Of a DNA stretch of 64,000 bases, positions 1 through 11,500 are shown piece by piece. Source of the DNA: Schizophyllum amplum (taxonomy: Eukaryota > Basidiomycota > Agaricomycetes > Agaricales > Schizophyllaceae). The translations under genes were made by a program, and so were the position numbers. Every line of letters starts with the position of its first letter. Position 1 is the first letter of the stretch. Location of the stretch: the NCBI GenBank assembly GCA_007026445.1, contig VDMD01000002.1, positions 1,860,001 to 1,924,000 of the forward strand, read 5' to 3'. Below the pieces are notes generated by a model, which was not told the origin of the DNA, ran no database searches, and was given only the letters and a program-made list of their open reading frames with translations.

Positions 1-271
1 GGTTGAAACTCATCCAAGAAATGTTTGGTTCGGTCGTCATTCAGAACTTTTTCGCTGTCAAATCTAACTAAACAGCGTCGTTTTGAACGCAGTTGAAACT
101 TGACGTCAGGCCCTTGTAGGGGTCTGCGCCGTCATTTGGCCCGTGGGGCGCGTCTCCACAGCAGTCGGCCAGCGAGTCCAGAACGAAGTTTCAACTTGTT
201 CTGAATAAAACTTTCTGCATTCTGGACGCGGTCCTCTTGTCAAAAGTTCTGTTTGCTGACGAGTTTCAACC
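1..271. mobile_element. MITE-like nested inverted-repeat element
   Basis: Three pairs of perfect inverted repeats nest inside one another. GGTTGAAACTC (1-11) pairs with its complement at 261-271. CAGAACTTTT (42-51) pairs with 242-251. AGTTGAAACTT (91-101) pairs with 186-196. All outer and inner arms share the core GTTGAAAC. The whole could fold into a long interrupted hairpin, as expected for a small non-autonomous DNA transposon. There is no coding capacity. The left arm sits on base 1 of the window, so a target-site duplication cannot be checked and the element may extend further left. Bases 272-470 show nothing recognisable and probably hold the 3' flank of the Hsp31 gene. Confidence 0.5.
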
Positions 272-470
272 GATCAAATAGCGTCTAATGGCGTATTTAC
301 TATTTTCATCTTGCTCGCCACTGCCTAATCAGTACACGCATGCTACTCACACGTGCACATTCTGCGTTCTCAAGTAAAGCAAGGATAGGATGCAAAATAT
401 GGCACTGCTAAGTACTCCTTCGAAGAAAGGTTTACATAATACACTACTTGGTGATCATTTACACCCAACC

Positions 471-1357
471 TCACGTTTCCAGAGCCTTCAGGACCGCCTC
501 CCCAAGCGCGAGGGCCGACGCGGGGTTCTGGCCCGTCAAGAGCTTCCCGTCAGCAACGACTCTCACCTGAGGGTTGATCCGTTAGAAATTTCTATAGCGC
601 ACGCAGACCGTGTTGTCACTCGCCCCAAATGACTCCGCGTTCTCGAAAGTAGCTCCCAGCTCCTTCAGCTTTTCCTCGGGCTGAAACGGGATGCTGTCCT
701 GAGTCCCGAGCTTCTTCTCTTCGGCGGCGGTGAAGCACGTAGCGCACCGACCCTTGAAGATGGACCGCCCCGAGGCGTCCGTGCACCCGATGAGCGCACC
801 AGGGCCGTGGCAAACAGCGGAGACGATCTTCCCCGCCCGCCAGAACTGATGGCCGTGTCAGAATAGGCAAAAGCAAGCACAATTCTTCATACCTCGTTTG
901 CGAGCTCGATGTTGACGGGATCAAAGGCCAGGTCAATACACGGTCCTTGACCGCCAACGTAGAAGATGGCCGCGTATTCGTCGGCCTTGACATCGGCGAG
1001 CTTCTTAGCAGTGGCGAGTTTCTGCTGCACGACTTCGTCGGCGAGGAATTTCACACTCCCGTCGACCTTGTTGTTCTACAAAACGAGGATGAGGGACCCA
1101 TCATTTGGGAGTAAGTATACTCCCTGCGACGCTGACGGGATCAACGGGTGGGTTTGCGCCCTCGGGCGACGCGAAGTCGATAGGAAAGTGAGGGGCGAGA
1201 ACGTAGTACGGATGCGCCGCCTCAGGAATGTACCAGCCCTGACCACAATATCATTGAGTCTCAAAGTCGCAGAGCAAGAGTGCGCAATACGTACAGCTGA
1301 TGCGCCGGTGAGGCCCTTGTCGACGGAGGTGAAGACGATGAGGATCTTGGAAGTCAT
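471..1357 (-). CDS. Hsp31/DJ-1 family protein (glyoxalase III-like chaperone)
   Basis: Member of the DJ-1/PfpI superfamily. Related fungal Hsp31 proteins are cytosolic, detoxify methylglyoxal and act as stress chaperones. The spliced protein starts MTSKILIVFTSVDKGLTG and continues into a GWYIPEAAHPY block. It then has the strand FYVGGQGP and the nucleophile elbow SAVCHGPGAL, whose Cys is the catalytic residue of the family. It ends ALALGEAVLKALET. At least four introns are needed. The boundary after the segment ending PPVDPVS is ambiguous because the nearest GT does not keep frame with the next exon. A TATA box lies about 45 bp upstream of the ATG, which fits a strongly inducible stress gene. 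Length is close to the roughly 230-residue family norm. Confidence 0.85.
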
Positions 1358-1401
1358 CGCTGAAAAGTTTGGATGACCTTACTAGAGTTTGGAGCTGCTT
1401 T

Positions 1402-1409
1402 CTTTTATA
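1402..1409 (-). promoter_or_regulatory. TATA box of the Hsp31 gene
   Basis: TATAAAAG on the minus strand, about 45 bp before the start codon at 1357. The short spacing implies a very short 5' UTR. The rest of the interval up to the F-box gene end at 1841 shows no coding signal on either strand. Confidence 0.6.
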
Positions 1410-1840
1410 CCCTGCCTGAGGCTGGGGAAGGGCAGGGCCGTCGCCGTCAAGCAAAGGTCACGAGGAGGACCGCTCAGTGACCGGTACTCTGACGAAGGGC
1501 ATTGTCAGTAGCACAGGAGATGGACTGGGTATGACTCACCAAGGTATTGAAAGAGCAGCGCCCATGTCTTCTGTCCCTCATTTCTTCACACCTGATCACT
1601 TCCTGCGAGTGACCGGATGCGCCCATAGAAGGCCGAATCGGAAAGCCGGAACCTTGATTGGCTCGTGGTTTTGCCTTGACTCAACAAATCGTTCCGAACC
1701 TTTGGCAAACATTATCCTGTCTGGAAAGTGGTACTCGCTGGGTACTCGCGTTGTAGATCAACACTATGGAGGATATGTTTTGATCATTGTTTTATACAGT
1801 CCAGGCCCAAAATCCTTGACCCTCGTGCTAGGGCACATCA

Positions 1841-3485
1841 TCAGTTCGCGCATCGTATCCGCTTCCATACAGGACTCACCGGAACAAACACAATACCATC
1901 ATCTGCTAGCATCGCATAGGAGAGGAGAGGTAGTTCAGGACGGCGTGGTATCGTTCCGCGAGCTTCATGGCACGGCAGAAACGTCTCCACATCCTCGCTG
2001 AAGACGTTGTCGTTATGATACACAGAACGTTGCTCCGATTTCGCCGCCGCTGACGCCCCGGCGTCGCTGAAGTCGAATACCGAGTATGTGCTAGGCACAT
2101 TCGCATTCAAGTCGATCGCAACGTATCGTAGCCCGCGGATGTAGCATACCCACACCGGGGAGAACTCGTGGTCAAAGATACGCGTCGCGGGCGGACCCCA
2201 TTCAGCCCAGGAGATGGAGACCGGGAACGACGCGGTCGTGCGCGGCGGGAGCTGTGCAAGGACAGCGGGCACCGATACGATGAGCATGAGTGGGACCCGT
2301 CGCGCCGCGGCCCCTGCTATGACATTACCCTCGATAGTCCAGGCGCTGATGGAAACGCCGAGGATGCGCTGCGTGGGAGACGGGGCGAAGTAGCCGGGAG
2401 GCGCGCCATTTTCCCAGGTAGGGGGTAGATCCCAGGTGATGTCGGCCATCGCGTCTGTGCTGGTGTGCATGGTAGGGAAGTGAAGATGACAAAGCGGCGT
2501 AGGGCGCGCTGGAGTTGAGATGTCGACGACCTTCAGGTAGACATTATTAGGCGCGGTCACTTGATGAGTATACGCAGTCGCCATGACCGTATTGGCGTCG
2601 AGGAAGCACGCGGATGTGATGAAATCGTTGGCGAAGGGAGCCTTTGAGCGAGTTTACTTTTAATCAAAGTTTATTGCTTGAAACGAACGTACTCACCTCG
2701 TACTGCTCATTGGTGCGCCAGTTCCAGACTGCAAAGACGGAAACCTCCTCGTTGGACACGAAGAGTACACCTAGCTTGTCTCCAAAAACAAGGAGCTCAA
2801 ACTGCACGGGAGGATGACGGACAGTGTGGACCAACGGGGATACTTGGGCGAAGGGATGTTGCTCGCCGGTGGACATTGACAACAAATGCACCTCATATAT
2901 AGTACGCCTTTCAGTCATTCAACATTGATATGCGACTCATTGACGGGGATAACTTACTTTCGAGCACTGATGATAACGAGGAGATCCTGAGAAGGATCGA
3001 ATGTGAAGTCGCACAAGAGTTGTGAAGAGGGCGTTGACCACCGCTTCTCCTCTATCCCCCGGAGCGTCGAAGGCAGCTGCACAAAGTTGATGGTCGGGGA
3101 TGTCGCGTCCGTGCATGCGACAACGTTCCCTGCAATATCCCACAAGCGTCCGCCAAACGGGACGTGTGTCTCCGACGACCATTGCAGGGCGCGTCTAGCC
3201 TTGTCGTATGGCTTCAACCTCTGCATGCGCTCTGTTAGGGAGCAGCGAGAGTCACTCCCATCGACCATGTTCGTCGGTTCTAGCATCATCTTGTGAAGCA
3301 AAGTACCAGTATTGTCGATGGCATCGCGTAGCGCCCTGCAGACCTGGTACGCGTTGTTCGCGATCAGTGACTGCAGTTGAGGTACACGCGAGACGAGCTC
3401 TCACAACTCTACAATTGCCGAGGGTGATGTGGTCTGCAAAATGCAGAACTTGTAGCGTAATCTCCGTCGGTAGTTCCAGTAGCAT
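1841..3485 (-). CDS. F-box-like protein, paralogue A
   Basis: Probable substrate adaptor of an SCF ubiquitin ligase. The N-terminus MLLELPTEITLQVLHF is an F-box-like motif. Splicing at a GT inside the AGA-GTTGTG junction continues it as LGNCRVCRALRDAI. The remaining roughly 450 residues form a region shared with the neighbour at 4068-5908, for example QLPSTLRGIEEKRW here against QLPSELRGIDKKEW there, and both contain AVWNW. That region is probably a degenerate beta-propeller. The ATG at 3485 is preferred because it aligns with the start of the paralogue. An open frame continues upstream to 3611, but a plausible splice acceptor (CAACTCAG) lies between. The target is unknown. Confidence 0.75.
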
Positions 3486-3651
3486 TGGACTTTCGAAAGC
3501 CTGAGTTGAGGCGAAGATGAGTGTAGAGAGCAAGGTAAGGCCGTGATGATCTTTTCCGGCCCGCATGTGCCGTATGGGAAATTCCGACCCGCGCACAACT
3601 TTTACGGTCACGTGCCCGCCAGGGCACCGTCCCGAAGTCAGGTTGTGACCT

Positions 3652-3727
3652 GGTTAGGTTAGGTTTGTTAGGTTTAGGTTGGTTAGGGTTAGGTTGGTTA
3701 GGTTTAGGTTGGTTAGGTTGGTTTGGG
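3652..3727. repeat. TTAGG-type (telomere-like) minisatellite
   Basis: About 76 bp of degenerate GGTTAGGTT / GGTTTAGGTT units including one TTAGGGTTAGG. It lies between the two F-box paralogues, about 170 bp upstream of the start of paralogue A. The units are irregular, unlike a true terminal TTAGGG array, and genes continue on both sides, so this is internal. The remaining sequence to 4067 shows no gene. Confidence 0.8.
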
Positions 3728-4067
3728 TAGCAGGTGTGTCATTATTGTGTCCTGCAGAATCATAGAAAAAAGTCACTAAAGTTGTGCGCGCGCTGCGACT
3801 CCGCCGTATGGTGGTGCATCGATCGTCACATGAGATTCCAGCTTGCAAGGAAGGCTTTGTTCTCAATTTGGACGTGACGACGAGACCACCTTGACCGAAG
3901 TATCGAAGGCTCAATAAGTAAAGCAGATACACGTGGAATTAGCATTGAGCTCCCTCTCTACATAGACTAAGCTACACCTGCAGGATCCTCGAGTTTGAAC
4001 ACCAAGCAGACGTGTTTGCGAAGAAAACGAGCTTTGACGCACTGAGGAGGCAGATGTTCCAGAGAAA

Positions 4068-5908
4068 CTATATGCACTGTCCGATACATGCACGTGTATA
4101 TGTATGTTGATACAGCGCAACAGCCATTCCATCATCGTCCCCTTGGCTGGGTGAGAAATAACGCCGCTGATTACAATGTGAGCGCGGTGAACGCACCACC
4201 CTGGTCAACGTCAGCTTGCGTAGACCGCTGAAGGTTAAGGTACACACCCGGGCTAGAGCTAGACCATCGTGAAGCAGGCCTACAGCGGCGTCAATATTAA
4301 GATTGCCCTTTGTCGTCTTTGGCACCACGGAACGGGTGACATGGTAAGCCAGGAATGTGGTGAGCGGGTCCTGGAATGCTTTTGGCAGGTCATGCGTTAC
4401 CGGCTCAGTCACATACTCTTCATCCAATCCTGCCCATTCATCGGCACTTTGACAGGCGTCGAATTTGGCAGAGCCGAAATCGTAGACATGCAATTTTTGG
4501 GCAGCGCGGTCATCGTCGATGGTAGCGAAGCTGGTCCCATGTATGAAGCGCTCACAATTGTCGGGTATCTTGTGCGGCAAAAATCGAGTCGAATGCGGTC
4601 CCCAAGTCTCCCATTCGAGAGTTACGAGTCCCTCGTCCTTTTTGATGTGCTCGCGGATGCATCGTAGGACGTCATTGACAGAGACGATGAGCACGTAGGG
4701 ATAATCGTCACCTTCGTGTACAGGAACACCGTCGTCGTAGACATTGATCAGGATGCCGAGAATTCGATTCCGAGGAGCTGGCGAGAACCATGTGGACACG
4801 GCAAGCTCACTACCCTCCGCGCGACCAGAGCCTGGCGGAGCGGACATGTTGCCAATGAGCTTGATGTTAGGGGCCTTGTCCGCAGTGACTTGTGGCAGTA
4901 TCAGCTGGCAAGGACGACGGGGCAGCGACGGTATTGAGACGTCCGTGACATCCAGGCCAACGGTGCTCATTACATGTCGACCTTCGTATTCTTCGTATAT
5001 CCAAGGTGTGATGATGAAGTCGCGGTCAAGGAAAGAAACGGACGCGATGTCGCAAGATACTTGATCGGGAAGCTGTAGCATGGATAAGGACGCGATCAAG
5101 TATGATAGACGTCTTGCGCACCGCGTATGGCATGCCCGTTTCCCAGTTCCACACTGCCAGAACAAACGGTTCTACTGGCATGAATAGTATCGCGAGACGA
5201 TCCTCCATTACATGGAACTCGAGTTCAATAACGCGATGCCCGACGTTGCACTGGAGCATGTGTATCACTGCGCGCGGATGAGGCTGCCCCGTAGACATGG
5301 TCAATAAGTGGACCTCGTAGACGAAGTCCCTGTGGAGCACTCAGCTTACAGTCGTATCCGTATGAGGCGAGGACTAACGCATTCTCAACGACCTGCACCA
5401 GCAGGTCTGCGGTTGGAACCATCGTGAAGTCCCTGACCTTGTGCGGCAAGTCGATCGTCCATTCCTTCTTGTCAATCCCACGCAGCTCAGATGGCAACTG
5501 CGTGAACCGTATGCGTTTGTGGTCATCAGTGAAAGTAAAGGCGGCAAATGAGCCTGCGATCTCGAACTGATAATTTTCATCGCAGTGCAGATCGGTGGAT
5601 TTGGAGAATCGCAAGCGCCGCCATTCCTGCTGGTATTCCTTGAGCTTCCTCACGCGATCGGTCGATCCTAGGCCGCTTCTCGTGCCATCCTTCATTTCGT
5701 GCATTCCAAGAGCCAGGGTATATAGCAAAGACGCGGTGGTGTTTATCTTTTCGCGCAGATCCGAGCAGACCTTGAAAACGCGTCAGAGGGCGAAGTCGCG
5801 TGAGACGGACCTTCGTACCATTCTCATGCGCACAAGATCAGCATGATTGAGGTAGCGCAGAATTTCTGTTTGTATTTCGGGAGGCAAAGCCAGCAGTGGC
5901 AGCGACAT
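4068..5908 (-). CDS. F-box-like protein, paralogue B
   Basis: Tandem paralogue of the gene at 1841-3485, same strand. The F-box-like motif begins at once: MSLPLLALPPEIQTEILRY, then across the first intron RMVCSDLREKI. A long variable region follows with blocks shared with paralogue A, including FTQLPSELRGIDKKEW, AVWNWETG and FLDRDFIITPW. The final coding exon is large (4068 to about 5080). Its end diverges from A after a shared AxLxDDG/LLHDG block. The tail after that is rich in Arg and Thr and could be shortened by an unseen intron. Function is inferred from the F-box only: SCF substrate recruitment. Confidence 0.75.
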
Positions 5909-6116
5909 GGCGGAAGCAGACAAGTCACGACGCGCCCGGTCAAAGCGTATATCAATCCGCGGTCGCGAACACGTGATCGTTGAACGCATAAAAGGCTGCC
6001 GCGTGCGACTCCTTCTCTTGTTCAACTTTCATCGTTGACTCCTTAGGTCGCTGCTCGTCCGCCTTAGCATCTATATTGCCCGCACATATCCGCTACTTCT
6101 CTGATATCTGCATATC
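5909..6116. promoter_or_regulatory. Divergent promoter, F-box B / SPO12
   Basis: The 208 bp between the two start codons must hold both promoters. A CATAAAAG element at 5987-5994 reads toward the SPO12-like gene about 125 bp before its ATG and is the only TATA-like site seen. No element was identified for the F-box gene. Confidence 0.45.
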
Positions 6117-6611
6117 ATGTCTTCCGCGTCGACCCCCAACGACTCGCCCGCCTCCGTGCAACCGCTGCACAACCCCTCGCAGGCAGCCAAGGTGGTGCTC
6201 CCGCAAGCACCGCTCGGAAACGTCCTCAACCAGGCACCTGGGATGGGTGCGAAGGCTCTCCTAGCGAGGCGCATGCCAAAGGCCCAGTGCGTGACGCCAC
6301 TTGACAGATGTTGGACCGTGTGGCTAAAGCGTTTCCTCCCCTAGCAACGCCTCCTACGTCTCGCCAACAGACAATATGATGACACCGTGCTCGCAGAAGC
6401 TCAACTCCGCGAAGAAAAAGCAGTTCACCAAGTGCGTGTCCTGCTATAGTACGCGTGGCAAAGCTGACCGATGATTTGCAGGGCGAAGCCCACGCAGCTC
6501 TTCGCAGCGCCTCAAGAGCAGAAGGAGAGCGAGGGAGAGGACGAGGAGGATGTTGCAGCCCCGGAGCCCAAGGACGGCAAGATGGATGTCGACGACGACA
6601 ACCCTTTCTAG
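6117..6611 (+). CDS. Spo12-family cell-cycle regulator
   Basis: Small nuclear protein of the Spo12 family. Yeast Spo12 helps release Cdc14 in the FEAR pathway at mitotic exit. Exons 6117-6286, 6345-6431 and 6482-6611 join in frame to 128 residues. The family signature SPTDNMMTPCSQKLNSAKKK straddles the middle exon. It is followed by an acidic tail (SEGEDEEDV) ending KMDVDDDNPF. The N-terminal part has PLGNVLNQAPGMGAKALL. Length and motif placement match other fungal members, and the start is the only ATG that leaves the motif intact. Confidence 0.88.
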
Positions 6612-6972
6612 ACGTTCTGCTCGCCGTTCGTTGGTTGGCAGTCTGTTCGGCCTATACCTTCAGCCCTTTACGGACGCCCTTCCTGGGCTGCCCCCAATCG
6701 GCTCTCATGTATCACCTCCCTTCGCTGTCTACTCGTTGTCGCATCTTTATGACCCTTGTATTGCTCGGTGTACCATTTACAGTCCGTCTGCAGGACGCTC
6801 TATGATTTGACTAGCTGCTTTCGTCTGTACGCCAATACATATTACCGCCAATATCTCAATTGTGTGTCGGTCTGGTGTGAAGTTGCTCTGGTCAGAATCT
6901 GGCACGCCTTAGAGGCAGCCAGGCCGTCTGCCCAGATGTCTTCAAGTTCAAGTAAGCAAAAAGGAAAACATT
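6612..6972. other. Intergenic, no gene seen
   Basis: The 3' flank of the Spo12 gene leads into the 3' side of the minus-strand tRNA. T-runs on the tRNA sense strand just below 6973 (TTTT and TTTTT) are suitable RNA polymerase III terminators. Nothing else is recognised. Confidence 0.6.
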
Positions 6973-7060
6973 AGCCCACCGCGAGGGTCGAACTCGCAGC
7001 CTTCAGATTGCCCAGCCAAGCTTAAGAGTCTGACGCTCTATCCGATTGAGCTAGGCGGGC
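6973..7060 (-). tRNA. tRNA-Lys(CTT), intron-containing
   Basis: The cloverleaf can be built with acceptor GCCCGCC/GGTGGGC and T-arm GCGAGTTCGACCCTCGC. The anticodon stem is TCAGA/TCTGA, with loop C-T-CTT-A-A. The anticodon CTT decodes AAG. A 14-nt intron (AGCTTGGCTGGGCA) sits at the canonical position, one base after the anticodon between 37 and 38. A nearly identical gene on the same strand lies at 22597-22685. Confidence 0.93.
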
Positions 7061-7228
7061 GATGCATGTGGTTTTCACATTAAAACTATAGAAGCTCGTG
7101 GCAGTTGCAACAATTGATCTCAGTAATGAGCGCCGTGACGCGTCGCTTGTCTGTTTGTCTCCAACCACCACCACCACCACCACTACCAGTGATACCACGT
7201 TCTAACTTACTCTTTGCAGCTCATTACT

Positions 7229-8146
7229 ATGTCGAATGAAATCAACGCGCAGACGATGGCAGATCTGTTTTTCTCATCGGAGCCTCTCGTGAACGAGGAA
7301 CAACTGCGCCAGCGTCTAGCTGAACTGACCAGTGCTCTCGATTTACCGGTGAAAGAGCTGTCCCCGCAGTCAGTTGTAGCCTCACAAACAGCTGCTCAGA
7401 TGCTTATGCACCTCTTAGAGAAGTAGATGATCTTCTGGAAGGCTTGCCCCGCCTTACTGAAGAACAGGTAGATAAACTGGGCCACAAGGGTGAGTGCAGT
7501 TCCTTTGTTGACCTCTCCATATCAACATGGATGATCCCCATTTCATCTCCCCTTTGCCCGGTCAACTGACCGAGGTACAGAATCTGTTTGCCCCATCTGC
7601 TTCAACGCCCTGCTGTCTATCCTCTCAGAGGAAGAAACGGCTATCGCGATGGACTCCCCTGCGCACCCTATCGAAGAGCTAGGCGTCACACGCCTGGCCG
7701 CAGACTGGCAATGTGGTCACATATTCTGCCGTCGAGAGTACGTCCCATTCCTAACCGCTGATAGTCCCTCACCGACCACTTCTCATCGCGGCATAGTATA
7801 TCCAAATGGATTCGAGACGGTGTACGTGCCATCCATCCTGCACTGCCCTCGCGCGCGCTCACACATCCTTTAGCACGACTCTTGCCCTGCTTGCCGGGGG
7901 AAGCTCATCAAGACCTCGGAGAACACCACAGAAGCCCGCTCACCAGACTCACCCACCCCTGCTGGCGATGAAGGAGGCGATGAACCGCTGTCCATTGACG
8001 AGGACCCCTTGGCCATGTTCGAGGGTTTCACGATGACCCCTGGTATACAAAACTTAGCTAGAGCTTTCTTCACATCCGTCTCTGCTTCGTCGCCCCGAGA
8101 TTCAGCGGACGATGACAGGCATGAGTTTGCAGGGATGTATTCATGA
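7229..8146 (+). CDS. RING-finger protein, probable E3 ubiquitin ligase
   Basis: Exons 7229-7368, 7419-7489, 7581-7737, 7797-7821 and 7874-8146 join in frame to 221 residues. A helical N-terminus (LFFSSEPLVNEEQLRQRL) precedes the RING. The RING runs ESVCPICFNALL, a long loop, DWQCGHIFCRRDISKWI, then DSCPACRGKL. The cysteine normally two residues after CGHxFC is replaced by Asp, a zinc ligand in some RING variants. A disordered acidic tail ends HEFAGMYS. The first intron (49 nt, donor GTCAGT) was chosen because reading through it hits a stop after 66 codons. A 5' UTR intron acceptor lies just before the ATG. Substrate and partner E2 are unknown. Confidence 0.82.
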
Positions 8147-8561
8147 TACTGCAGGGATACTTTTCTGTCCTTGACTCTCATCGACCGTCTCGCCAACGTT
8201 TCTTCGACGGATGTAGTGGTATCACCTTACTCTGTCCAATCCCACGTATCCATCTCGAGTCCAGGTGCTCCAGGCAGCATTTCCACATATATCTGGTAGT
8301 TACATCAATGAAGGCATCGAGCTCCAAAGCTTCGGGGTCCGAACTATAGACGTAGGGAAATAAATAAGAATCGTAGCGTAATGAGTGCAGAGTGATTGAA
8401 AGCAGCTTCTTCCTCCAAAATTAACGTATGTGTCCGCCGAGACAGCGCCAAAGTCCAAAGACAGCGCCGATGTCAAAGCCAAAAAGCGACGTAGCAAGTC
8501 ACCGTATATGCACGTATATGAGGAACGGGGGGTCGTTATCAACACATTACTGGTCGTTGCC
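8147..8561. other. Convergent 3' flanks of RING and chitin synthase genes
   Basis: 415 bp between two converging stop codons. The long minus-strand open frame here is the chitin synthase frame read through its last intron; splicing ends the protein at 8562. AATAAATAA at about 8359-8367 could serve as a plus-strand polyadenylation signal. Confidence 0.6.
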
Positions 8562-11500
8562 TCAGTTCCTGCGGCACCACCGGAAGAGGTTTCTCCGGAA
8601 GAAGTAGTACAAGCACTAGTGAAAGGGAGGTCAGCCGAACGGAAAGAAAAGGCCGAAAGGAAAAGACTTACGCCTGTAAAGCGCACCAGCGCCAGCCCAA
8701 ACGTTGACCACAAGATGAACTTGAAGTACGCGTTTTGCTTCTCGTGCAAGTCCGCCTCGTCCTGCTCCGCATTGTCACTCGGCAAGCCGTTGATATTCTC
8801 GATCGCGATCGCCAGCGCCGCATTCGACAGCATCCAGAAGCTGACGAGCCGCGTGCGGAACGTCCGGTTCTGATCGTCCATCGTCGGCTTCTCGACCTCC
8901 TCCTTCGTGTCCAACTTCGTGATCGCGCGCGTCACGGTTTCCTTGAAGTTCGCATCGACCTCCTCCTGCACACGCGCCGTGTCCTCGACGACGGGCGCCT
9001 CCTGGTCCTTGCTCTGCTTGGACTTGACGGAGGGAAGCGCCTCGGCCTTATCGGAACCCTTCGTACCCCAGGACACATCGTGCAAGTTGCAGAACGCGTA
9101 CACGTTGAGGATGTTCGTGAATGAGGGCGCCAGGCAGAGGTACTGCGGGAAACTCGAGAACATATGCCACGGGTCGCGCTGCAGTATGATCAGCGAGATG
9201 AACAAGAAGAGTGAAAGATCGGGCGCGTACATAGAGGAAGGACGCAATGAAGTAGATGCCGAACGTCGCAAACATGGCCGCTATAAGCGTACCGACATCG
9301 CCCGAAACGAAGACCTGGACCGCCTCTGAGCCTGACTTGCCAGCCAATGTATCCGGGATAGCCTGCGTAGCGATCAGCAACGCTCCCTCATGCAAAACAT
9401 ACAGGACGTACCGCAAACGCCTTGATTGTAAGCCAGAAGGAGCACACCAACAGGTATATAGCCAAGAATGCGTACACCCAAAACGTGAGAGTGTACGCGA
9501 ATCGTTCTCCCTTTGGTCGATTACCCAAGGCCAAGACGAACTGCAGCGCCAGGAAGCCCAGGTATATCCATTTGAATGACTGATTGACCCAATGCGTCTG
9601 CGATGCCGGTCAAGGTCTGAGCGACCCAATGCAAGGAACGTGCACTCACGATGACCTCGTTGTAGAAGATATAGATGGCGGGCTTTTGATCCGGGAGCAG
9701 GTCGATGATGATGCTGAACGTGAGCCACAAGTTGGCGAGCGCAAACCAGGAGAAGACGAGCGAGAACATGTTGTACTGCAGCGCGGGTCAGTCTGACCCT
9801 AATACGTCGCACGCATGTCACTCACCAGCGCCTGCACATGCAGAACGAACATACGAAGGATGTTGTGGCCAGACCGGTAGAATGAGAAAAAGTGGACCAG
9901 AGCGTAAATCGACGCGGCGAACGAGCCGTTCAACCACCGACGACGCTGACCGATGAGTTCGGCGGCCGACTCCGGCACATCTGTCTCGGCCTTGGAAGGC
10001 TTGACGTAGGTCAAGGTCCACTGCGCGCCCTTCTTCGCGACGAGCTCGAAACAGAGGATACGATCCTCCGCCAAGAACATGTTCTTCGTGAAGATGTTCA
10101 TGCCGTAGATACCCTTTTGCCCGAGACGGTCTGCTAGCGAGTGGTCGCCGTGGAAGTACTGCTCCAGCGGGCGACCGAGGATAGCGCGGTACCGGTACGC
10201 CGAGAAGGCACCAGGCAACACGGAGACGTAGCCGAAGCTGGACTCAAGGGGCTTGTCGAGGATGTTGGACATCTTGTACTCGAAGTTCTGCGCGGCCACG
10301 AGCGGGTTGAGGAGTTTCTTCCCGCCCTTGATCATAGCATGAATCTCGCCACAGCAGCCACCGAGGTTTGCGTCGTTGTAGAAGGCCTCCCAGAGGTAGT
10401 AGATGGATTTGTGACCGGGCTTGGTACCAGCGTCGATGAGAACACAGATCTCGGGCTGAGGCGGAAGCTTAGTGTACGCGCTAGTCTGTCTTGCAAGGAC
10501 AACGCACGTTGAGCATCTTGCCGATGGCATTGAACAGCCATCGGTGAGAGTTGATCTTCTTCTGGTTCTTGGCCTTGAGCACGAAGATGATCTGTACCGG
10601 GACGAGGTTGTTCGCGTCGTTCGCCTGGGGCAAGACGAGCTGTGGCGTGGCATCAACGGACAGTTGAGTCGTGTACTATAGGCAGATTAGCCAAAGGTTG
10701 TAAGCGACGGGCGTTCAGGTCAAACCTCGAAGATGTGCGCCACTGTCTCCTTGCCGTCGACCTGCTTCTTCATAACACCATCCTGGTATACACTGAAGGG
10801 AGGTTAGCGAGGGCCGTATAGAGCACAGGCGCACGAACCCGATAGTGGCCAGGATATCCAGGACACTCTTGTCCATCGCCTCGAGACCATCAACGACCAG
10901 GGCGACAGTGATGCGCTTCCAGCCGGGGTTGCCCTCTTCGGCCTGGCGGCGCCAGTACTTGGACTGCTTCGTCTTGCAGATGTCACGTATGTTGAGCATT
11001 ACGCCGTGCAATGTACGTGCATACAGCGTCTTGTCTTCATTGTACGACGTGACGGCGATGAGCAGCTCCGTCTCGCGATTGTAGATCTTCTGGCGTATCG
11101 AGTAACCGTTCGCCTCCGAGAACTCGTCGGGATCACAGGTGGCGGCAGTGTAGCGCATGTGGCTGCGCAGGCATGAGCACAGGTACACGTGTTCTGAGAA
11201 TGGATACTCACGAGAATTCGGTGGTGTTGGTGGCGGCGTACTTGGCCTCGATGGCGCTGTGCACGGGCGTAGGAACGGCGTACTCGGTGATGAAGTTGCC
11301 GCTGGTCAGCTTGACTTTCTTGGTGACACCGCGCTTGATGGTCTGCCGCCTCCGCCAGGCGGAGTCGACGCCCACGCTCGACGTGGACATGATGGACCCG
11401 GGGCGGCCTTGCGCGTACGGGTCGCCATAGGCGGTGGGATCGGTGGCGCTGGAGGCGACGCGTCAGCTGGATCGGCGAGGCTGTATAACTTAACGCACGC

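Noticed and set aside
3652..3727. Chromosome end or subtelomere
   Set aside because: The repeat is short and degenerate, and ordinary genes lie on both sides.
7369..7426. Frameshift in the RING gene
   Set aside because: The apparent stop disappears with a 49-nt GT-AG intron, and all exons then sum to whole codons.
8300..8660. Chitin synthase C-terminal extension (about 100 extra residues)
   Set aside because: It is the last intron and 3' flank read in frame. Splicing at GTAAGT gives the conserved end CLYYFF and a stop at 8562.
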